Part shown: positions 1 through 5,563 of the stretch, in pieces | Numbering within the stretch: the first letter of the stretch is position 1 | How the letters are laid out: every line of letters begins with the position of its first letter | Source: GCA-002780795 sp964545385 | Lineage (GTDB): Bacteria > Patescibacteriota > Microgenomatia > UBA1406 > GWC2-37-13 | Direction: 5' to 3' | DNA length: 8,639 nt | Assembly (NCBI GenBank): GCA_964545385.1 | Contig: CAZJFG010000025.1 | Location: 1 to 8,639 of the forward strand | Position numbers and translations under genes: made by a program | The notes under the pieces: model-generated | The model's input: only the letters and a program-made list of their open reading frames with translations | What the model was told of the DNA's origin: nothing | Database searches by the model: none

Positions 1-1182
1 TCTAGTTACAATCTGTTTATCGCTGTCTGAAAGTTCCTCCATTCCAAGAATAGCGATAATATCCTGCAAATCTTTGTATCTTTGCAAAACAAGTATCACC
101 TCTCTGGCTGTTTTGTAATGATCTTCACCAACAATAGTAGGATCAAGCGCTCTTGAAGTCGAAGTCAAAGGATCAACTGCCGGAAAAAGTCCTTGTTCGG
201 AAAGCGATCTTTCCAGGTTTAGCGACCCGTCAAGATGCGCAAACGTGGCGACAGGTGCCGGATCGGTATAGTCGTCAGCCGGCACGTAAACAGCCTGAAT
301 TGAGGTAATCGATCCTTTTGTTGTCGATGTAATTCGTTCCTGAAGGGCCGCCATCTCAGAGGCAAGGGTCGGCTGATATCCAACTGCAGATGGTATCCGG
401 CCAAGAAGAGCCGATACCTCGGATCCAGCTTGAGCAAATCTAAATATATTATCGATAAAAAGGAGACAGTTCATTTTTTTTTCATCCCGAAAATACTCGG
501 CCAAAGTCACGCCGGTCAGAGCAACACGGAGTCTGTTTCCAGGAGGTTCGTTCATCTGTCCAAAAACCAACGCTGTTTTATCCAAAACCTTACTTTTTTG
601 CATTTCAAGATAAAGATCGTTTCCTTCACGCGAACGTTCACCTACTCCTGTAAAAACCGATACACCTTTGTGAGCAACAGCGACATTATGGATCATTTCT
701 TGGATAACGACGGTTTTTCCGACTCCGGCACCTCCAAAAATAGCCACTTTTCCACCTTTAATAAATGGGGCAATAAGATCAATTACTTTAATTCCTGTTT
801 CAAAAACTTCGTCATTGACCGATTGTTCAACTAGGTCTGGTGGATTTTTATGAATTTTTGAGTTTGTTTTTGAGTTTATTGTACCTTTTTCGTCGATAGG
901 TTCTCCAATTACATTCATCATTCGGCCAAGCGTTTCCTGTCCGGTGGGTACTGTTACAGGCTTTCCAGTATTCTGGACTATCATTCCACGGGAAACGCCA
1001 TAAACATCACCCAAAGCGACTGTTCGTACAAAACCAGGCTTTATTACGGCTTCGACCTCAAGTATCAATTCCTCGTTTTTTGTTTTTAAAAAAAGAGCAT
1101 CGTAGACCTTCGGAGTTTCATTTTTTAAAAACTCGACATCAATAACAACACCCTTAATCGAAAGTATTTTTCCTTGAGTCAT
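1..1182 (-). CDS. atpD: F0F1 ATP synthase subunit beta, C-terminus missing
   Basis: Catalytic subunit of F1: makes or hydrolyses ATP. 394 residues are visible (full length about 460-470); the frame is open to the window edge. N-terminal beta-barrel about 1-75; nucleotide domain with Walker A GGAGVGKT at 150-157, catalytic Glu E182 in GERSREGND, Walker B LLFIDN at 240-245, R248, and the catch-loop region ALLGRIPSAVGYQPTLA from 258. The regulatory DELSEED loop appears as EELSDSD at 382-388. The adenine-stacking Tyr (E. coli Y331) is Phe here (F333 in LFPAVDPL), a conservative change. The ATG lies 15 nt after atpG in a pure A/T leader without a Shine-Dalgarno sequence. atpC is expected downstream, outside the window. 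Confidence 0.98.
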   Translation of the reverse strand, partial: MTQGKILSIKGVVIDVEFLKNETPKVYDALFLKTKNEELILEVEAVIKPGFVRTVALGDVYGVSRGMIVQNTGKPVTVPTGQETLGRMMNVIGEPIDEKGTINSKTNSKIHKNPPDLVEQSVNDEVFETGIKVIDLIAPFIKGGKVAIFGGAGVGKTVVIQEMIHNVAVAHKGVSVFTGVGERSREGNDLYLEMQKSKVLDKTALVFGQMNEPPGNRLRVALTGVTLAEYFRDEKKMNCLLFIDNIFRFAQAGSEVSALLGRIPSAVGYQPTLASEMAALQERITSTTKGSITSIQAVYVPADDYTDPAPVATFAHLDGSLNLERSLSEQGLFPAVDPLTSTSRALDPTIVGEDHYKTAREVILVLQRYKDLQDIIAILGMEELSDSDKQIVTR

Positions 1183-1197
1183 AATAATTTTAAATTT

Positions 1198-2049
1198 TTA
1201 ATTTTCAACGGATTCTTTTGCCGTAACCATATCTAAAAGTTCGTTTGTTATTTTTTCCTGGCGCAATTTGTTGCTCATCAGCGTCAATTCATAGATCAGA
1301 TCGTTGGCGTTGTCTGTTGCGGCTTTCATGGCAAGCATTCTAGCCGACTGCTCACCGGCATCACTACTTATTATGGCATTTCGAATTTTCTCTTCGACAA
1401 AGTTTTTCAGTAATGGATTAATTATCTTTTCGGGACTTGGTTCGATTTTATAATTTTCAGATAGTTTTTTTACTTCAGTGTCTGCCATTTCTTTTTCGAG
1501 GCGGACAGGCAAAATCATTTCTTTTACCGGTAACTGTTTTGTTGCCGAAATAAAACGATTATAGACAAGATAAACTTGCTTATACTCTTTTTTTAAATAC
1601 TTTTCGACTGAAAGATCAAAAATAGCCGATGGGGCATCAATCGCTTTTCCACCGGAAAAATCAGCGATAACGGTTTTACCGATTTTTTGAACGAAATAGG
1701 CACCTTTTTTCCCAATAGTGATATAATCGATATTTTCAGTTTTGAATAGTCCAAACATTTCTCGAAATAAATTAAAATTAAAGGCTCCACACATACCTTT
1801 GCTTGTCGTGATCAAAATTATCAGGTTTTTCTGAGCATTATTTTCTTCCAGAAAAACAGAATAGCTTGGATCGATTACGGAAACAACCTTTTTAATAACT
1901 GTTTCCAAAGCATCATGATATGGTTTGCTTTCAATAGCGGCTTGTTGGCTTTTTTTCATTTTTACAGCAGCAACAAGCTCCATTGCCCGAGTTATTTTCT
2001 TTACATTGCCGATTGTTTTAATTTTTTTCTTCACCTGTCTTAAATTCAT
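1198..2049 (-). CDS. atpG: F0F1 ATP synthase subunit gamma (central shaft)
   Basis: Rotor shaft that couples c-ring rotation to conformational change in the alpha/beta head. 283 aa (E. coli 287). The ATG at 2049 gives the family's typical N-terminus, MNLRQVKKKIKTIGNVKKIT, and has GGAAG six nucleotides upstream (2060-2056). An in-frame TTG at 2076 would add nine residues not seen in the family, so it is rejected. The N-terminal helix (about 1-55) and the C-terminal helix (about 212-275, with GEQSARMLAMKAATDNAND at 232-250) form the coiled-coil shaft; the middle Rossmann-like part carries TTSKGMCGAFN at 81-91. The start lies within atpA (32-nt overlap); 15 nt separate the TAA stop from atpD. 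Confidence 0.97.
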   Translation of the reverse strand: MNLRQVKKKIKTIGNVKKITRAMELVAAVKMKKSQQAAIESKPYHDALETVIKKVVSVIDPSYSVFLEENNAQKNLIILITTSKGMCGAFNFNLFREMFGLFKTENIDYITIGKKGAYFVQKIGKTVIADFSGGKAIDAPSAIFDLSVEKYLKKEYKQVYLVYNRFISATKQLPVKEMILPVRLEKEMADTEVKKLSENYKIEPSPEKIINPLLKNFVEEKIRNAIISSDAGEQSARMLAMKAATDNANDLIYELTLMSNKLRQEKITNELLDMVTAKESVEN

Positions 2050-3544
2050 ATGAATCTTCCAGAACTGATTTTGCAACTTTTTCCAGTATTTTTTCGTCTT
2101 CCTTGGTAAGTATTTTTTCTTTCTGGATTCTTTTCATAAGCTCATTTTGACTCAGGTTAAGTTCCTGAAGGTATTTTTCCTCAAACAAAGAAACCTTATT
2201 AAGTTCGACCTGATCAAGATAACCTTTTGTCGCAGCCCAAATACTGACTACTTGATCTGCCAATGAGTATGGACTGTGTTTATTTTGTTTTAAAAGCTGG
2301 GTAATCTTTCCTCCACGGTTCAAAAAAATCTTAGTTTCTTCATCAAGATCTGATTCAAACTGGGAAAAGGCTGCCATTGCCCTATATTGAGAAAGGTCAA
2401 GCTTAAGTTTTCCTGCAACTTGTTTCATTGCCTTTGCTTGTGCATCTCCTCCGACGCGCGAAACAGAAATTCCCACATTGATAGCTGGTCGGACACCGGC
2501 ATTAAAAAGATCCGTTTCCAAGAATATTTGACCATCGGTAATTGAAATGACATTTGTCGGAATATAGGCCGAAACATCTCCTTCAAGAGTCTCGACAATG
2601 GGCAATGCCGTTATACTGCCTCCACCGTTTTTTTCATTAAGACAGCATGCTCTTTCGAGAAGCCGTGAATGCAGATAAAAAATATCACCAGGAAAAGCCT
2701 CGCGTCCTGCCGGTCGTCTAAGTATAAGAGAAAGCTGTCGGTAAGCCCAGGCGTGTTTTGTCAAATCATCATAAATAATCAAAACATCACGGCCACGATC
2801 CATAAAGTATTCACCAATGGCAGCAGCAGAATATGGAGCTAAATACTGAAGTGAAACCGGATCAGATGCCGAAGCGTTTAAGACTACGGTGTAGTCAATG
2901 GCACCTTGTTTTTTCAAAAGCTCCACAACCGAGGCAATCTTTGATTCTTTTTGGCCAATTGCGCAGTAGATGCAGACGACGTTTTCTTTTTTTTGATTTA
3001 TGATGGTATCCAAAGCAATTGTAGTTTTCCCAGTTCCTCGATCACCGATTATAAGCTCTCTTTGTCCTCGGCCAATAGGAATCAAAGCATCGATGCTTTT
3101 AATCCCTGTTTGTAGTGGAACTTTGACCGGTCTTCTGGCAACAACACCTGGTGCAATTTTCTCAAGTGGATATCTTTTTTTTGACTCAATTGGAGAAAGG
3201 CCATCCTGGGCAAGGCCGATCGGATTAACCACTCGTCCAAGAAGCTCGTCTGAAACTGGAATAGAGGCTTGAAGACCTGTCGCTTGGGCAATATCGCCCG
3301 ATATAAGTTCCAGATAGTCGCCTAAAACTATTGCACCAACCCGATCATAGTCGATATCGTTTACCATTGCCATCAAACCATTTTCAAATTTGATAAGTTC
3401 GCCATATGAAACATTATCAAGTCCTGTTAAGATAACGACTCCATCTTTAATTTCCTCGACAATCCCCACCTCTTCTATCTGATAATCAACATTCTCGGGT
3501 TTTATCTCGGATTTTATTTGTTTTACAAAGTTATCAACTTTCAT
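2018..3544 (-). CDS. atpA: F0F1 ATP synthase subunit alpha
   Basis: Non-catalytic nucleotide-binding subunit of the F1 hexamer, 508 aa (E. coli 513). Order of parts: N-terminal helix about 3-17 (in other enzymes the docking site for delta), beta-barrel about 25-95, nucleotide-binding domain about 96-375, helical C-terminal domain to the end. Walker A is GDRGTGKT at 167-174, with Gly where E. coli has Gln172; Walker B is LIIYDD at 255-260; the arginine finger is R363 in SVSRVGG, which completes the catalytic site of the neighbouring beta subunit. The ATG lies inside the end of atpH (11-nt overlap), and the 3' end overlaps atpG by 32 nt, so its translation is probably coupled to both. Only a weak A-rich AAAGAAA lies upstream of the start. 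Confidence 0.98.
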   Translation of the reverse strand: MKVDNFVKQIKSEIKPENVDYQIEEVGIVEEIKDGVVILTGLDNVSYGELIKFENGLMAMVNDIDYDRVGAIVLGDYLELISGDIAQATGLQASIPVSDELLGRVVNPIGLAQDGLSPIESKKRYPLEKIAPGVVARRPVKVPLQTGIKSIDALIPIGRGQRELIIGDRGTGKTTIALDTIINQKKENVVCIYCAIGQKESKIASVVELLKKQGAIDYTVVLNASASDPVSLQYLAPYSAAAIGEYFMDRGRDVLIIYDDLTKHAWAYRQLSLILRRPAGREAFPGDIFYLHSRLLERACCLNEKNGGGSITALPIVETLEGDVSAYIPTNVISITDGQIFLETDLFNAGVRPAINVGISVSRVGGDAQAKAMKQVAGKLKLDLSQYRAMAAFSQFESDLDEETKIFLNRGGKITQLLKQNKHSPYSLADQVVSIWAATKGYLDQVELNKVSLFEEKYLQELNLSQNELMKRIQKEKILTKEDEKILEKVAKSVLEDSYEFKTGEEKN

Positions 3545-3758
3545 ACAGTTTCTTTTTTAAACTGGATAATTTGTTCCTCAAACTAAGATCAATTATTTTG
3601 GCTCCGTGTTGTATGCGGACTCCTGCCAAAATAGATCTGTCAACAACATTTTCAATAGGACCGGATTGAATGATCGGAAATTTTTGCTTAATCATTTCAA
3701 TCTCAGCTCCATCAAGCTTATAGGCTGAATAAATTGTTGTCGGCACTTTCTTTTCCAT
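3534..3758 (-). CDS. atpH: F0F1 ATP synthase subunit delta, C-terminal domain only
   Basis: A 74-aa protein, against about 175-180 aa for an ordinary delta/OSCP subunit. It corresponds only to the family's C-terminal domain: PIENVVDRSILAGVRIQHG followed by AKIIDLSLRNKLSSLKKKL matches the end of E. coli delta ([27 protein letters not shown]). The N-terminal six-helix bundle that normally binds the alpha-subunit N-termini at the crown of F1 is missing. No room exists for a lost exon or frameshift, since atpF ends only two nucleotides upstream. An in-frame TTG at 3764 would add two residues and overlap atpF by 4 nt; the ATG is preferred. The 3' end overlaps atpA by 11 nt. Identity is supported by motif and operon position; the reduced form looks genuine. 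Confidence 0.88.
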   Translation of the reverse strand: MEKKVPTTIYSAYKLDGAEIEMIKQKFPIIQSGPIENVVDRSILAGVRIQHGAKIIDLSLRNKLSSLKKKLYES

Positions 3759-3760
3759 AA

Positions 3761-4255
3761 TCAATTCGCTTTTTGTGAATTTTTAATTATGGAATTTGTG
3801 ACTTCTTTTCGTGTGTTTTCGGATAAATAATTTTTTAACCCTTTTTCAACAAGCTCAACACTTATTTCTATAATCTCTTTCCTAAGTTTTGCCTCAAACA
3901 TTTTTTTTTCTTTTTCCATCTCATCCAGCGCTTTAGATTTAATTTTTGATGCTTCTTCTTCTGCTTTTTGAATAGTCTCTTTTTTTATTTTCTCAGCCTG
4001 TTCTTTTGCTTGTTTTACAAGTTTTTCTTTCTCTTTTTCGAGTTTTTCCTTCATCTGTTGCTCAACAATTTTTTCCTTTTCACCCAGTTCTTTTATTTTT
4101 TGGTCAAGCTGTTCCTTGACTTCATCTTTTTGTTTTTCGGATTTCAAAAAGTTTGCAAATGGTTTTGCGATAAACTTCTTGAAAATAAAGTAAAACAATA
4201 AAAAATTTGTCAGTTGAGCGACCAATAATTTTATGTCGATACCCAAATTTTCCAT
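3761..4255 (-). CDS. atpF: F0F1 ATP synthase subunit b (peripheral stalk)
   Basis: A 164-aa protein of usual length for subunit b. One N-terminal membrane helix (about 8-26) is followed by the KKFIAKPF hinge. A long Lys/Glu-rich segment (about 38-130), strongly predicted to be an alpha-helical coiled coil, leads into a C-terminal helical part (about 130-164) expected to bind delta. Two copies normally form the stator that holds the F1 head against rotation. There is a single b gene, with no b' copy and no b-delta fusion. ATG start one nucleotide after atpE; TGA stop two nucleotides before the atpH ATG. Overall similarity is typical for the family: fold and position, rather than invariant residues, identify it. 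Confidence 0.93.
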   Translation of the reverse strand: MENLGIDIKLLVAQLTNFLLFYFIFKKFIAKPFANFLKSEKQKDEVKEQLDQKIKELGEKEKIVEQQMKEKLEKEKEKLVKQAKEQAEKIKKETIQKAEEEASKIKSKALDEMEKEKKMFEAKLRKEIIEISVELVEKGLKNYLSENTRKEVTNSIIKNSQKAN

Positions 4256-4256
4256 A

Positions 4257-4484
4257 TTATGTAAATTTTAATATTAATGCAACAACGAGTGCATAAATTG
4301 CAACAGCTTCGGCGAAGGCGATCGCCAAAATCATTGAAGTCCTAATTGAGTTTTCCGCTTCTGGATTTCTTCCCAATGCCTCCACCGCCTTCCCTCCAAT
4401 TATTCCAATACCTAGACTTGGTCCAAGTGCCCCGATTGCAATCGCCAAGGCAATGGCTATATTTTTCGCAGCTTCAGGTGCCAT
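4257..4484 (-). CDS. atpE: F0F1 ATP synthase subunit c (rotor ring proteolipid)
   Basis: A 75-aa hairpin of two membrane helices (about 8-36 and 46-72) joined by a polar loop with RNP at 39-41, the usual RQP-type contact to the gamma/epsilon stalk. Helix 1 is Gly/Ala-rich (ALGPSLGIGIIGGKAVEALG), as needed for tight packing in the ring. The ion-binding carboxylate is E59 in AFAEAVAIY. The position of the Na+-ligand Gln in helix 1 is I26, and the residue after E59 is Ala rather than the Ser of Na+ rings, so the enzyme is predicted to use protons. The ATG follows a strong ribosome binding site. The TAA stop is separated from the atpF ATG by one nucleotide. Confidence 0.97.
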   Translation of the reverse strand: MAPEAAKNIAIALAIAIGALGPSLGIGIIGGKAVEALGRNPEAENSIRTSMILAIAFAEAVAIYALVVALILKFT

Positions 4485-4493
4485 AAAATTTAT

Positions 4494-4502
4494 TCACCCC
4501 CT
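4494..4502 (-). promoter_or_regulatory. Strong ribosome binding site of atpE
   Basis: On the minus strand the sequence AGGGGGTGA sits 9 nt before the atpE ATG. It matches the ideal AGGAGGTGA at 8 of 9 positions, and the mismatch can still form a G-U pair with 16S rRNA. It is the only near-consensus Shine-Dalgarno sequence I see in the window, and it lies in one of the few true intergenic gaps. The c subunit is needed in many copies per enzyme, so a strong site here makes sense; that reason is an inference. Confidence 0.8.
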
Positions 4503-4515
4503 CTCAAAATAACTT

Positions 4516-5268
4516 TTAATGATGTTCTTCAATTGCTACATTTATAAATACTGCCGACAACGTACTAAAAACAAGAGCCTGGATAAATCCGACGAAAATT
4601 TCAAGGAGGACAAAAGGTAATGTCGCAAAAACCGGCACTAAAAAGGCAATTACCGCCAGAAGTACCTCTCCGGCAAAAATATTACCAAAAAGTCGGAAGC
4701 TAAAAGATATGATTTTTGAAAACTCACTTACTAGTTCAAGTGATCCGATAAAATATGACATAGGATCCTTTAAGCGGTAAAAACGGGCCACATATTTTTT
4801 AAATCCCAAAATCTTGATGCTTGCTATATTACTGAAAACTACTGAAATAATAGCAAGAACTAGGGTTGTGTTTAGATCGGCGGTTGGACCCCTTAAAATT
4901 GGGACATAATGATGACTGCCGTGTTCACCGACTTTTAGCATAATACTGCCGACACCAGGTAAAAGTCCAAACCAGTTTTGAAATAAAATAAAAAAAAAGA
5001 AGGAAGCAAGAAGAGGAAAATAAACATCGATCTTTGGACCCAAAACGCTATAAAAAAATTGATACAATGCTTTTACCGAGAATGAAACAAAATAATATAT
5101 TCCCGAACGCTTTTTTGCCGGTTTATCCTTGTCCCTATTATAAATATAGGCAAGTAAAAAGAAAATGATGATAACGATTATTGTACTGAGAATCGAATTT
5201 GTTATAGGAAAGTTAAGAATCTTAAAAATCTCCTGAGCTTTAAAACTAATATGCGGTTTATTTTCCAT
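4516..5268 (-). CDS. atpB: F0F1 ATP synthase subunit a
   Basis: Membrane subunit that forms the two proton half-channels against the c ring. With the ATG at 5268 it is 250 aa, near the usual 250-270. It is hydrophobic, with membrane segments near 24-44, 83-102, 134-154, 175-215 and 217-245. Hallmarks: PTADLNTTL at 128-136; SFRLFGN with the essential Arg R192 (E. coli R210); N196 and E201 in GNIFAGE; Q230 in FIQALVFSTL (E. coli Q252); and the C-terminal EEHH. An in-frame TTG at 5304 would add 12 residues, but it lies deep inside the preceding gene; the ATG, which overlaps that gene by 11 nt, is the better start. No Shine-Dalgarno sequence is evident, suggesting translational coupling. The TAA stop is 31 nt from atpE. 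Only the start is uncertain. Confidence 0.97.
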   Translation of the reverse strand: MENKPHISFKAQEIFKILNFPITNSILSTIIVIIIFFLLAYIYNRDKDKPAKKRSGIYYFVSFSVKALYQFFYSVLGPKIDVYFPLLASFFFFILFQNWFGLLPGVGSIMLKVGEHGSHHYVPILRGPTADLNTTLVLAIISVVFSNIASIKILGFKKYVARFYRLKDPMSYFIGSLELVSEFSKIISFSFRLFGNIFAGEVLLAVIAFLVPVFATLPFVLLEIFVGFIQALVFSTLSAVFINVAIEEHH

Positions 5269-5524
5269 CGTTGTAAATTTTGTACATGTTATAAAAAGTT
5301 CCAAAGGTTCCCAAAGCCAAAAAAATCAAAAAAAAAGTGCTTTCCGTCTTTAAAATTTTATCGATTGCCAAACCTAAAAAAACTCCAACAATCAATGGAG
5401 TAATAATATAATAACTGATGTTTAAGCACTTTACAAGAGGTAAATTTGATCCTTTTTTTTGTTTGACAAAGCCTCTTTTTGAAATTTTCAAATTAAAGTT
5501 GTCGTCAAACTCATAGTTCGCCAT
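5258..5524 (-). CDS. AtpZ/AtpI-family small membrane protein of the ATP synthase operon
   Basis: An 88-aa protein with a charged N-terminal tail (1-32) and two predicted membrane segments, about 35-56 and 62-82. The pattern GxxLGLAIDKIL (47-58), a Thr/Glu turn, and LGTFGTFYNMYK (71-82) fits the 'ATPase_gene1'/AtpZ family (related to AtpI), which sits first in many atp operons and has been linked to assembly of the c ring or to Mg/Ca transport. Two helices fit AtpZ better than the four-helix AtpI, so no symbol is assigned. It starts with ATG 33 nt after dnaE, with no clear Shine-Dalgarno sequence, and its last 11 nt overlap the chosen atpB start. The family call rests on pattern and position; the exact role is unknown. 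Confidence 0.8.
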   Translation of the reverse strand: MANYEFDDNFNLKISKRGFVKQKKGSNLPLVKCLNISYYIITPLIVGVFLGLAIDKILKTESTFFLIFLALGTFGTFYNMYKIYNDGK

Positions 5525-5542
5525 AGTCTTTTTGTGTTGATT

Positions 5543-5563
5543 CTTTGACTATATATGTCAAAG
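5543..5563. repeat. Perfect 7-bp inverted repeat at the dnaE / ATP synthase junction
   Basis: CTTTGAC, a 7-nt loop TATATAT, then GTCAAAG. On the minus strand the 5' arm contains the dnaE TGA stop codon, and the hairpin ends 18 nt before the ATG of the next gene. On the plus strand the stem is followed by six T residues, so it has the shape of a weak intrinsic terminator for plus-strand transcription; on the minus strand no T run follows. It could be an operator, an mRNA hairpin acting on translation of the downstream gene, or chance in A+T-rich DNA. The repeat is seen directly; any function is inferred. Confidence 0.4.

Noticed and set aside
430..834. 134-aa plus-strand open frame
   Set aside because: It lies wholly antisense to atpD, whose minus-strand frame is continuous with all catalytic motifs; the plus-strand product resembles no family I know.
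855..878. 12-nt tandem repeat in atpD (TTTTTGAGTTTG / TTTTTGAGTTTA) giving NSKT-NSKI
   Set aside because: The loop has the same length as in E. coli beta, so nothing was inserted; two near-identical 12-mers in A+T-rich DNA can be chance.
2050..2076. Upstream TTG start for atpG (nine extra residues)
   Set aside because: The ATG at 2049 gives the conserved gamma N-terminus and has GGAAG at proper spacing.
3000..3272. 90-aa plus-strand frame opposite atpA
   Set aside because: Antisense shadow of the alpha nucleotide-binding domain; no start signal and no recognisable domain.
3968..4201. 77-aa plus-strand frame rich in Phe and Leu that looks like a membrane protein
   Set aside because: It is the antisense of the Lys/Glu-rich coiled coil of atpF: complementing AAA/GAA codons automatically gives Phe/Leu-rich sequence.
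5269..5304. Upstream TTG start for atpB (12 extra residues)
   Set aside because: It would overlap the preceding gene by 47 nt and has no ribosome binding site; the ATG at 5268 gives a normal-length subunit a.
5533..5561. TTGACA on the minus strand at 5561-5556 as a -35 box of an atp promoter
   Set aside because: Seventeen bases further the sequence is AACACA, not a -10 box; the TATAGT at 5553-5548 has no matching -35 (TACGGC at the right distance). Not enough for a promoter call.
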